From NCBI GenBank assembly GCA_003445095.1, contig DLVS01000171.1, positions 1-11,569 of the forward strand: a DNA stretch of 11,569 nt, in the 5' to 3' direction. The notes beneath the pieces were generated by a model. The model was not told where the DNA came from and ran no database searches. It worked only from the letters and a program-made list of their open reading frames with translations. The translations under genes and the position numbers were made by a program. The DNA comes from Verrucomicrobiales bacterium. GTDB taxonomy: Bacteria; Verrucomicrobiota; Verrucomicrobiia; Limisphaerales; UBA9464. The stretch's first letter is position 1, and every line of letters begins with the position of its first letter. Below are positions 1 through 6,333 of the stretch, piece by piece.

Positions 1-32
1 AATAGTAAGAAGAGAGCACAGTGTGAGGCGGG

Positions 33-49
33 CGGCGCGCTCCGCGCTG
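33..49 (-). terminator. GC-rich hairpin beyond the transporter-gene remnant, possible old terminator
   Basis: Bases 33-39 can pair with 43-49 (7 bp including one G-T pair, 3-nt loop). The hairpin lies about 15 nt beyond the stop codon of the permease remnant on the minus strand. There is no clear T-run directly after it, so a Rho-independent terminator is only possible. If 1-63 is the original downstream flank of the permease, this could be the transporter operon's former end. Nothing else is seen in 1-63. Confidence 0.2.
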
Positions 50-63
50 CACGAGCACGGCGT

Positions 64-224
64 TCAAGACTCAGGAGCCAATCCCGCAGCGACGTCGGCC
101 CCATAAGCCTTCAATGCCGGAATGATTCCCGCCAGGGCCCCGAGCCCAATCAGCGCTGCCGGCGCCCAGAGCCACACGGCATCGGGCTGCAAGGGATCCA
201 GGACCACGCCGGTCTGCGCGCGAA
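64..224. repeat. Left copy of the 161-bp direct repeat bounding the island
   Basis: These 161 bases match 6914-7074 in the same orientation with a single substitution (G at 171, C at 7021), offset 6,850. The match begins exactly at the permease stop codon (TCA on the plus strand at 64-66) and ends abruptly at 224. It could act as an att-like site or as a substrate for homologous excision of the intervening DNA. Confidence 0.95.
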
Positions 225-249
225 AGATTTCGGCCGCGGCAAAGAAGTG
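64..249 (-). pseudogene. 3'-end remnant of the FtsX/MacB-type permease gene
   Basis: Read on the minus strand, 64-224 encodes the last ~53 residues of the permease at 6914-8116 and its TGA stop. The only protein change is Val to Leu in the V-W-x-W-A-P segment. Upstream of 224 nucleotide identity collapses, although a Phe-Ala-Ala-Ala stretch and a short aaagaa match persist to about 249, after which similarity is lost. The reading frame stays open to about 537, but that part is antisense to the TIR gene and does not look like a transporter. There is no transporter 5' part here, so this is a gene fragment and not a functional permease. It is the left boundary of the island. It could be the displaced original gene end after insertion, or a copy made by segmental duplication. 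Confidence 0.85.
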
Positions 250-433
250 TGCCGATGGTCCGCCTTCAGGTCTTCGGTTTGAAGCCCGCATTCTTGTTGC
301 GGAGACGGCGCCGGCTATCTCCGCAGAACGAACCCAAAAAGACCTTCGCCGTACACCTGCTCTCAAAGCCGGCAGATTGATGATTGATGGATGATCGACA
401 ACTCTGGCCATTCCGACTAGCAGTTCGGAAGAC
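250..433 (+). promoter_or_regulatory. Upstream region of the TIR gene with short ATTGATG repeats
   Basis: There is no credible gene in this stretch. It should hold the promoter for the rightward TIR gene. Two perfect adjacent ATTGATG units (376-382, 383-389) followed by GATGATC (390-396) form a small direct-repeat block about 40 nt before the start codon, which could be an operator or chance. I find no convincing -35/-10 pair. GGAAG at 427-431, only 2 nt before the ATG, is too close to be a good ribosome site. Confidence 0.25.
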
Positions 434-1234
434 ATGCCCAGACGCTTCCGCATCGCCTTCTCGTTCGCTGGAGAGAAGCGGGACTTTGTCGAAAAGGTCG
501 CCGACATCCTGGCGGCCAAATTTGGAAAGCGGGCCATTCTTTACGATAAGTTCCACCAAGCGGAGTTCGCTCGCTACGATTCGGGAATTTATATACCAAA
601 GCTGTACAGTGAAGAATCCGACTTGATCGTTCCGATCTTTTGCCCGAGCTACGATCAGAAGCGGTGGACCGGGTGGGAATGGGTTCACATCTATAGCCTG
701 CTGACAAAGGGCGACGGCCACCGAGTCATGCCGAGCCGATTCGAGTACGCAGTCGTCGACGGCCTCAGCGATGCGGCCGCTTTTGTTGAACTCGACCACA
801 CGTCTCCCGGGAAATTTGCGGTGCTAATTCTTGAGCGTCTGGCGATCAACGAAGGATTGCCGAATGACCATTTCTCAAAAGGCGATGAGCGGACGTACCC
901 TATTGAACCGCGCGAAGGCCACCTGCAAGAGGCAAGCGCGCTCCCGGATCGGACCTGGGTCTGGCATTCCTCGCTGAATCCACGGGATGCGGGCCGGGTA
1001 TCCGTGCTAGCGTGTGTGGAGACGGTGGGTGCGGTGGTGCTCTACTGGTGGATGGCCCTTCAGTTCAACAAACACTGGCTCTTGCTGAGTAGCGTCTTCG
1101 TGGCCCCGTTGTTGCTGTTACGTTCGCCGGGATCTGTGAAGGACGGCGTTAATTGGTTCCTTAGGGATTGGTGGGCCTTGAAAACTTCGAAGTGTGGACA
1201 AAGGCGAAGAAAGCCCTCCGGCTGGGCGCGATGA
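434..1234 (+). CDS. TIR-domain protein with C-terminal membrane segments (probable N-terminal part of a TIR-membrane effector)
   Basis: The 266-residue product begins with a TIR_2-like domain (about residues 4-140). Visible landmarks are IAFSFAGEKRDFVEKVA (7-23) as strand A and helix A, ILYDKF (35-40) as strand B, the acidic SDLIVPIFCPSY (62-73), and RWTGWEW (77-83). Glu82 sits where TIR NADases carry the catalytic glutamate. After an LERLAINEG boundary (133-141) comes a charged linker, then two hydrophobic segments (about 189-210 and 213-231). Bacterial TIR domains commonly cleave NAD+ or make NAD-derived signals in antiphage defence; enzymatic activity here is inferred. The last ~18 residues are basic and unlike a membrane protein, and the frame overlaps the next gene by 67 nt, so this gene is probably the front part of one frameshifted gene (see 1168-2541). 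The ATG at 434 is chosen because the TIR fold starts five residues later. Confidence 0.85.
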   Translation: MPRRFRIAFSFAGEKRDFVEKVADILAAKFGKRAILYDKFHQAEFARYDSGIYIPKLYSEESDLIVPIFCPSYDQKRWTGWEWVHIYSLLTKGDGHRVMPSRFEYAVVDGLSDAAAFVELDHTSPGKFAVLILERLAINEGLPNDHFSKGDERTYPIEPREGHLQEASALPDRTWVWHSSLNPRDAGRVSVLACVETVGAVVLYWWMALQFNKHWLLLSSVFVAPLLLLRSPGSVKDGVNWFLRDWWALKTSKCGQRRRKPSGWAR

Positions 1235-2541
1235 CTCTCATCTCGGCCCTATGCGCGGGTCTCTTCGCGCGCTGGCTGAGCTACTGGTGGTTCTCAGGAC
1301 ACTCAGGTTGGCCGTTGTTTGGCCAGGCCGCTGCCGTTGGGGCGTTTTCAACTGCAGCGGCGGTGGCGTTGGCTATTGCGGGAGGGATGCCGGGCTCTAT
1401 CGCAGCCGCAGGTGTGATGGCGGGCGCGCGTAAGGGCGTAGCGGGGGCGTCTGCAGTGGCCCTAACGGGGGCAGTTGCTGGCGCAGGCGCCGTTGCTGGT
1501 ACCGGTGCGGTGACAGGTGCGCTGGCGTTGGCGGGTGGGGTCGCCGGTGCGTCAGTGGTTGGGGCTGCCGTCTTCGCAGGGGCTGCCATCGCGGCCAAGG
1601 TTGCGGCAAGGGGCGAGGTTGCAGTGGTGGGGTTGGGCGCGGTCGTGGCCGCGGTTCTGGCGTTACTTATCGCTCCGGCTCTCGCTGCCGGCATGATCCT
1701 GCGTGGTTTGTTTTTCCGGGTAACGGCTACGCTGCGCCACGTGTTAGTCGGAGTTCAGCGTCTACCGGAAAACTGGCGTGAGAACAATTTCGTGGTCGAC
1801 AGCTGTCTTCCCGCTGAATTCATTCCTGGTATCCGAGATGTTCAGCCTGAATTCGCGCTGGATGGCTTGACCTCAAGAATGAACACCAATCGGCCATTGA
1901 GCATGCGGATGTTCACCCCTTTTGTTGGCTTTTTCCTGTTCCTCCCGGCTTTCCTCTACCGCCTCAACATTAAAGCTACGGCGTGGTTTTGGTGGCCGCT
2001 GGCCTACCTCCTCCGGCCCGCTCCGGTGGCGGATGCCGAGAGCCAGCAGAAGCAGGCGCTTTGCTGGCCGTGGACCAATCCTTTTCAGAAGGCGCTAATC
2101 CTGGTGACCGCGCTTTTGGCGCTTTTGTCCTTCACACTTCACTTCGCGGACCTCGTTTCTTGGGGCGATCTGCCGTCCCACCGGACCCTGCCGCTACCCC
2201 TTAAGGTGGCGTTGGCGACGGGATGGGAGCGTCTCGCGCCGTGGTACTGGGCGCAATGGCTCATTGCGCTTGCCGGGGCCGGGATGCTCGCCCTCGCCGG
2301 CCACGCGCGCAGCCAGGACCGCAACGGGAACTGGCGGGACTACTGGCAACGTTCACCTTGGCACCTGCCTCTGATGATCGGCCTCCAGCGCGTGCGTGTT
2401 CTTGCGACGGGAGCTCTGCTCCTTATGGTTTTCGGTGCCCTGGTCCTGCAATACTTGCAAGACCCCTCCAGTAAGGGGCACGATCGCGTGCCAGAAGGCT
2501 CGATCGCCGCCTTTGAGCACTTCTACCGGACTCAGAAGTGA
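1168..2541 (+). CDS. Polytopic membrane protein with Ala/Gly/Val-rich segment (probable C-terminal part of the TIR effector)
   Basis: The open frame codes for up to 457 residues. Possible starts are TTG 1168, GTG 1171 (AGGGA 3 nt upstream) or ATG 1231; none is convincing. Residues 19-42 form a membrane segment. Residues 52-176 are an extreme Ala/Gly/Val-rich hydrophobic stretch with repeated Gly-x-Gly-Ala-Val units. A short soluble part follows, with RLPENWR (198-204) and FIPGI (218-222), then hydrophobic segments near 248-266, 270-283, 308-329, 360-378 and 408-429. The tail is soluble. I recall RLPENWR- and FLPAFLYRL-like motifs from membrane tails of TIR proteins in other bacteria, which I cannot verify here. 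An in-frame TAG at 1162 precedes the open frame. One extra A in the A4 run at 1181-1184 would join it smoothly to the TIR frame. It could be a natural overlapping gene, a pseudogene-forming indel or a sequence error. Confidence 0.7.
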   Translation: MVGLENFEVWTKAKKALRLGAMTLISALCAGLFARWLSYWWFSGHSGWPLFGQAAAVGAFSTAAAVALAIAGGMPGSIAAAGVMAGARKGVAGASAVALTGAVAGAGAVAGTGAVTGALALAGGVAGASVVGAAVFAGAAIAAKVAARGEVAVVGLGAVVAAVLALLIAPALAAGMILRGLFFRVTATLRHVLVGVQRLPENWRENNFVVDSCLPAEFIPGIRDVQPEFALDGLTSRMNTNRPLSMRMFTPFVGFFLFLPAFLYRLNIKATAWFWWPLAYLLRPAPVADAESQQKQALCWPWTNPFQKALILVTALLALLSFTLHFADLVSWGDLPSHRTLPLPLKVALATGWERLAPWYWAQWLIALAGAGMLALAGHARSQDRNGNWRDYWQRSPWHLPLMIGLQRVRVLATGALLLMVFGALVLQYLQDPSSKGHDRVPEGSIAAFEHFYRTQK

Positions 2542-2543
2542 TG

Positions 2544-2568
2544 CGGGCTTATCCCGGCCTAAAGGCCG
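2544..2568 (+). terminator. Possible terminator between convergent TIR and operon genes
   Basis: Just after the membrane-protein stop codon two mutually exclusive small hairpins can form: CGGG/CCCG (2544-2547 with 2553-2556) and CGGCC/GGCCG (2555-2559 with 2564-2568, loop TAAA). A short CTTTT follows at 2576-2580. The stem is only 5 bp and the T-run is short and distant, so activity is doubtful. The convergent 71-nt gap to gene E holds nothing else. Confidence 0.3.
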
Positions 2569-2612
2569 ATGACATCTTTTCCTGCCCGTCCGGCACCGCT
2601 CCGTTGCGTTTA

Positions 2613-3101
2613 CTAGAATTTGACTGAGCGCGCCCCGACGATTTCCACGGCGGCCACAGTCCCGAAATCACTCTCGCAGCGTTCGCCGTGGCCAACCGGC
2701 GCAGACAGGGGGACCTGTGCTGCCCGAGAAAAATACATGGGATCATCTAGTTTCGACGGCTCGACCCGAACTTCGACGTCAAATCCTCGGACGGCAAAGG
2801 TTAGAAGAGTCTGGCTCAGAAGCTCAGGGACAACTCGGATTGCGTGGTCAGTGCGGATTTCCTCGACCTTGGCGCGATCGACGTCCGATAGGCGATTGAA
2901 GTCTGCGGAAACGTCTTTTGATTGCGCGAACGGGCTATCGACTCTGGATGTCACCATGACCTTGGCGATTCGGACCGTCCCAAAGTCCTGGGTCTCGATC
3001 GTGACTCTATGCGGTTTCTTAAGGCGCATAGCGCCCCAAAAGAAGAGGGACGACAGCGAGCGGACGGGACGAAGCCAGGACCAGAGGCGGCTAGAATTCA
3101 T
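2613..3101 (-). CDS. Island gene E: uncharacterised 162-residue protein, last gene of the minus-strand operon
   Basis: I do not recognise this protein. It begins MNSSRLWSWLRPVRSL; residues 4-25 are Trp/Leu/Phe-rich with arginines, like an amphipathic membrane-touching or protein-binding helix, not a signal peptide. Residues 28-55 (KKPHRVTIET to KVMVTS) and 88-115 alternate hydrophobic residues like beta strands, separated by a charged helix (about 70-86). No catalytic motif is visible. The ATG at 3101 overlaps the stop of gene D as ATGA, so translation should be coupled. A GTG at 3158 would add 19 residues inside gene D and is less likely. It ends 71 nt from the convergent TIR-membrane gene. 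Its role is unknown; coupling suggests it works with D. Confidence 0.75.
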   Translation of the reverse strand: MNSSRLWSWLRPVRSLSSLFFWGAMRLKKPHRVTIETQDFGTVRIAKVMVTSRVDSPFAQSKDVSADFNRLSDVDRAKVEEIRTDHAIRVVPELLSQTLLTFAVRGFDVEVRVEPSKLDDPMYFSRAAQVPLSAPVGHGERCESDFGTVAAVEIVGARSVKF

Positions 3102-4459
3102 GTGAGCATTCCAGTTCCCGCCCACCGCTCCGCCGCCACGGCCAGGTGTAAGAACCACTTTTTTATGCCCTGAAATTGTTGTCCCCGCTCCTCCTCGTTT
3201 CCACCCAGTTTCGGGCCGCGGGCCCCGCTGGGTCCGCCGTACAGGAGCTTACAGTCGGATACCTCCATCGTTTCATTTTTCCCTTCGCCCGAGAATTCAA
3301 TCTTGCCGACGACAATGACCAAGACATCACGGCCCGAAACAACGCCCTCCACCACTAGCAATTCCGTATCCACAGAGCCTCTTCGCCGGACACGAAATAC
3401 CGAGGCCTCGCCGGCGGTGGCAATCAGGTCAGCGACCCGACCATTGGTCGCTACAATCCCGCTCTGACGGAGGTTGGTAACGATTTCGACGCAGAGATCT
3501 CGTCGCTCGCTGAAACCTCGCCGGATCTGTTGGGAAAGGTCCCCTTCGGTAATGAAGTCAGGAGGTCGGGCGGACACTTGAGCAACAACTCGGCCCCGCT
3601 CGACCAGCATATTCAGAACAAGTTTTACCTGGACCGTTTCGTCATTATCGCTGTCGGCTACAGTACCATCGCTCTTGAGCCGGAGTTCGACTGATGCTCC
3701 GTATTCACGCAGCACATAGGGAGTGTCGAGGAGATGATCCCAGGTGCTCGCGGGTCTCGATCTCCCCTCCCGCGACAGTTCCGTGAACCACGGCTGTCTT
3801 TGGGCCAATTCTTGTTGGATGAAGGTCCATCCCGTTGCGAGCTCGGCCAGGACTTGCTTCGATTCGGAGGAATCTCTGGTGTTGGGCAGTCTTACCTCAT
3901 GGTCAACCGCACCGGCGTCCGGGTCGGCAAGCCATTCTCGAACACTGCGGGTAAAATCCAGAATTAGCCGCAGCGCATCCTCTTTCGTCACAGGTTTATT
4001 GCCGATCTTCAATTTCGCGCCCTCGGGTCCTTTCGAAGCGTCCTCAATGGTCAGTAGCTGTGAGTCCGCAGGCCCCAAACGCACAAGAAGGGTTCCCGCT
4101 GGAGCCGGATTGAATAGCTTCGGTACCCGGAAAACGCAGTGATCGATCTTCGTCCGAATCAGCTCCGGATTCTGGGTTTGAACCACCGCCACTGCTATTT
4201 CAGTGTGAAAGATGACCTGGTCCGGGGACTTTTCCGAAAACAGCAACAGTACGGTTCGTTGATCTTTTCGTGAAAGCTGAAGGTGAAGATTTGCGCGAAC
4301 GCCGGGAAGCACCCGCCATTCTAAGGGAAGGCAGTGACTCCCCAGGCGATCCTGCACCTGCCGAAACGCCATCGACCTTGAGAGAGCCGGAACGGATCCG
4401 AACCACCGCGAGAGTGGCCCGAGAAGTGTCGAGAGCGTGTCGCCGGGATCGGCGCTCAT
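3098..4459 (-). CDS. Island gene D: uncharacterised 453-residue protein with beta-rich halves
   Basis: No known domain is recognised. Residues 45-95 look like a run of beta strands (LEWRVLPGV, ANLHLQLSRK, TVLLLFSEK, FHTEIAVAVV) and resemble residues 146-188 of gene C in layout. A helical region follows (about 160-230, with REWL and WTFIQQELAQRQPWF). A second strand-rich part spans 255-300 (ASVELRLKSDG, VQVKLVLNMLV, VVAQVSARPP) and a third 350-410. The C-terminus (430-447) is a short helix with WFLHLAVAAERW. There are no transmembrane helices, signal peptide, Walker or nuclease motifs. The start ATG overlaps the stop of gene C as ATGA, and the end overlaps gene E the same way. No strong ribosome site precedes it, so coupling to C is probable. 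It may be the scaffold or sensor of the set; this is inference from size and order. Confidence 0.8.
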   Translation of the reverse strand: MSADPGDTLSTLLGPLSRWFGSVPALSRSMAFRQVQDRLGSHCLPLEWRVLPGVRANLHLQLSRKDQRTVLLLFSEKSPDQVIFHTEIAVAVVQTQNPELIRTKIDHCVFRVPKLFNPAPAGTLLVRLGPADSQLLTIEDASKGPEGAKLKIGNKPVTKEDALRLILDFTRSVREWLADPDAGAVDHEVRLPNTRDSSESKQVLAELATGWTFIQQELAQRQPWFTELSREGRSRPASTWDHLLDTPYVLREYGASVELRLKSDGTVADSDNDETVQVKLVLNMLVERGRVVAQVSARPPDFITEGDLSQQIRRGFSERRDLCVEIVTNLRQSGIVATNGRVADLIATAGEASVFRVRRRGSVDTELLVVEGVVSGRDVLVIVVGKIEFSGEGKNETMEVSDCKLLYGGPSGARGPKLGGNEEERGQQFQGIKKWFLHLAVAAERWAGTGMLT

Positions 4460-5520
4460 TGGGTTGTTTGCGTCGAGGTGTCTTCCTTTGCAGGCGGAAG
4501 AGATTTACTCTGAAGCTCACCCAATTTCGCCACAAAATCGCGCATGACCTTTTGCTCCTCACCCGGTGCATTCGGGATCGAGAATCGAATCACAACCTTG
4601 ACCTTGGGATCACTCGCAACTTGCAGATCGACATGCCAAATGCCGACCGCAGCAGTACCTGAGGCTGCGTCCGCGTAAAATAGGAGGTACTGTGGATTCT
4701 CCGCTAGCTCCGGCGCTTCGACGATGAGTACTCGGTCTTGGACCTTGTCGTCCAGTTCTTCGAGCTCAAATAGGTCCAGTTTCCTCGTCCCGAGTGTCGA
4801 CTGTTCCTGGAACGTCGAGATTGCGTCGAACACTTTCTTCCGAGTTTCGGACTCTACCACGAGCCGGATCGACGGCGCACGATCAGAAGCTGACTTTTCA
4901 AGCTCCGACGGGAGCAGCGTGGTACGCTCAGAGATTTGCTTTTGAAGCTCCGGGGGGAGCGGTATGGCAGCGATCTCAAACGAGATCGATTGCTGGTGCA
5001 GCGTGCTCGCCTCCTCCGCTTTCGAGTAGAAGACTAAGTTGAGCTTCTCCTCTCCCTTCTTCGTAAAGGCAAACTTTACGTCTGCGGTAAGCTTGGGAAT
5101 ACGATACAGAGTAGGTAGCAGCGGTCCGTCGGCGCCTGAAGTCTTACCGAAACTCTCCCGGGCCTGCTGATCGAGCTGCTTTTGGGCTTCGGCAACGGAA
5201 CTTCCGACCGATTCGATGAATTTGCCGAACGATTCTTCGAGGCCTGATTCGGACTTAGTCGTGGGTGTCTGGGAAGTTCCGGGTGCCGTCTGATTCCCGC
5301 CTTCGGAACCCGACGGGGTGCCCACAGAAAATCGCAATGTCTCAAGCGCCTCGGCTACTTTGTTTTCTGCTTCCTCCAGCTTGTCCCGCGCCGGCTGCAG
5401 CTGTCCTGGTTTAGCCTCATCAACCGCTTGCTTAGAGCGGGTCCTTGTTGCAAGTGCCGTCTTTAGGTTGCGGACGGAGTCCTCTATGGCGTTTATGTTT
5501 ACTTCAATTCGTTCAGCCAT
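4456..5520 (-). CDS. Island gene C: uncharacterised 354-residue protein with coiled coil, AEAQ-type motif and beta module
   Basis: Residues 1-65 are charged and helical and probably form a coiled coil (ARDKLEEAENKVAEALETL). A Ser/Thr/Gly/Pro linker follows (67-92). Residues 98-120 carry the motif FGKFIESVGSSVAEAQKQLD shared with genes A and B. Then come LYRIPKL (138-144), a strand set with VKFAF, LNLVFYSK and ISFEIAAIPLPPE (148-191), and a second strand set about 216-315 including YLLFYADA, AVGIWHVDLQ and VKVVIRFSIP. The tail is Thr/Gln-rich. There is no membrane segment or enzyme motif. A good GGAG ribosome site 7 nt upstream fixes the ATG at 5520. A 148-nt gap separates it from gene B and a 4-nt overlap joins it to D. 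It is probably a cytosolic structural or adaptor protein; the function is unknown. Confidence 0.8.
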   Translation of the reverse strand: MAERIEVNINAIEDSVRNLKTALATRTRSKQAVDEAKPGQLQPARDKLEEAENKVAEALETLRFSVGTPSGSEGGNQTAPGTSQTPTTKSESGLEESFGKFIESVGSSVAEAQKQLDQQARESFGKTSGADGPLLPTLYRIPKLTADVKFAFTKKGEEKLNLVFYSKAEEASTLHQQSISFEIAAIPLPPELQKQISERTTLLPSELEKSASDRAPSIRLVVESETRKKVFDAISTFQEQSTLGTRKLDLFELEELDDKVQDRVLIVEAPELAENPQYLLFYADAASGTAAVGIWHVDLQVASDPKVKVVIRFSIPNAPGEEQKVMRDFVAKLGELQSKSLPPAKEDTSTQTTQ

Positions 5521-5527
5521 ATCGTCT

Positions 5528-5531
5528 CTCC
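5528..5531 (-). promoter_or_regulatory. Ribosome binding site of gene C
   Basis: On the minus strand GGAG (within GGAGAGA) lies 7 nt before the ATG at 5520. It is the clearest ribosome site in the island, and suggests C-D-E is translated as a unit entered here. Confidence 0.6.
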
Positions 5532-5668
5532 AGCTAGGTGGAATCAGGGCGGATTTCGATTAGTAGGATTCAGTTTCCCTTCAAACAATTCTGCGGCAAG
5601 GACTCGAGCCTGGGGCAACTGGTGGAGGCGGCCATTCGAACGAAGTTAGTAGCCAACAACTGCGGCTG

Positions 5669-6286
5669 TCACGTCGTTGGCGACGTCCCGGTGGTCGCTG
5701 GCGTGCTTGTGGTCGCTGCCTCATCCTTTTTTGCAGTCGAGAGAGCCTTGCTCAACGCACTCAATTGCTCGATCAGCTTATCGTTAACTTCGCTGCGGGC
5801 GGGTGTCGGGAGCACTTTGGCGTCGACTTCTTTCGCACGCGCGAGGAGCGCCGTCATGACCTTTTCGTCCGCGGGTATTGCATGAATCACCGTCGTGCAC
5901 TCCGCCGCGGCCTGATAGTCGTAGCCGTATCCCACCGTAAGGGCTGCATTCACAGTCACGCCGGAGAATGCGGCGCCTAAACCGAGCGACCCGGTGACGT
6001 CCAGGCTCTTGGAAAGGTCCAGGCGAACCTTCAGCGTGGTCTCCGTGAACTGGTACCGAGACGGACCGATGCGCATGAGGACATCGATAAGACTGGAGTC
6101 CAATCCGTCCGGGGCCTTCGTCCCTTGGGCCTTTGGTTTTTGGGTTGCCCTCACAGCTATGTCGAAGACCTCTGCGAGACGCTTTACATATGCCGCGTCC
6201 ATTAGGGTCTGGGCTTCGGCAATGTTAGTGCCGAGCTCGCCGATGATGTTCGCTACCGAACTCAGTTCCTTAGTTATGTCTGGCAT
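5669..6286 (-). CDS. Island gene B: uncharacterised 205-residue protein with AEAQ-type motif and beta domain
   Basis: The N-terminus is helical, with the motif IIGELGTNIAEAQTLMD (14-30) matching genes A and C. After a flexible Lys/Gly part comes a beta-rich region (78-138): QFTETTLKVRLDLS, a Gly/Ala/Val strand pair, GYGYDY (120-125), and AECTTVIHAIP (128-138). A helix follows (140-186), then a Thr/Ser/Pro-rich disordered tail (187-205). The order of helix motif, L-K-V strand and closing T-T...P strand parallels gene A, so the two may be distant paralogues. No signal peptide, membrane helix or catalytic residues stand out. The layout reminds me of small beta proteins accompanying bacterial conflict systems (such as trypco2 or DUF2589 types), but I cannot confirm membership. 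The ATG at 6286 has no clear ribosome site. Confidence 0.8.
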   Translation of the reverse strand: MPDITKELSSVANIIGELGTNIAEAQTLMDAAYVKRLAEVFDIAVRATQKPKAQGTKAPDGLDSSLIDVLMRIGPSRYQFTETTLKVRLDLSKSLDVTGSLGLGAAFSGVTVNAALTVGYGYDYQAAAECTTVIHAIPADEKVMTALLARAKEVDAKVLPTPARSEVNDKLIEQLSALSKALSTAKKDEAATTSTPATTGTSPTT

Positions 6287-6333
6287 AAACGATAGGGTGG
6301 TTTTGCAGGGAGAGTAGAAAGGCGTTTCTCGTC

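Noticed and set aside
64..537. Minus-strand open frame of 157 codons as a complete gene
   Set aside because: Only its 3' third resembles a real protein (the permease end); the 5' part is antisense to the TIR gene and has no protein character.
1177..1186. Programmed -1 ribosomal frameshift joining TIR and membrane frames
   Set aside because: The local bases (CTTGAAAACT) do not form an X-XXY-YYZ slippery heptamer in the TIR frame and no clear downstream pseudoknot was seen; a simple indel or overlap is likelier.
1281..1694. Minus-strand Ala/Pro/Thr-rich open frame
   Set aside because: It mirrors the GC-rich, Ala/Gly-coding stretch of the membrane gene; composition alone explains it.
2620..3105. 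Plus-strand open frame of 161 codons opposite genes D and E
   Set aside because: Its translation has no protein-like pattern, whereas the minus-strand genes are coupled by ATGA overlaps.
3102..3158. GTG 3158 as the start of gene E
   Set aside because: It would add 19 Gly-rich residues inside gene D; the ATG at 3101 overlapping the D stop is far more natural.
4270..4662. Plus-strand open frame of 130 codons over the C/D junction
   Set aside because: Arg/Ser-rich shadow of the minus-strand genes, without a ribosome site.
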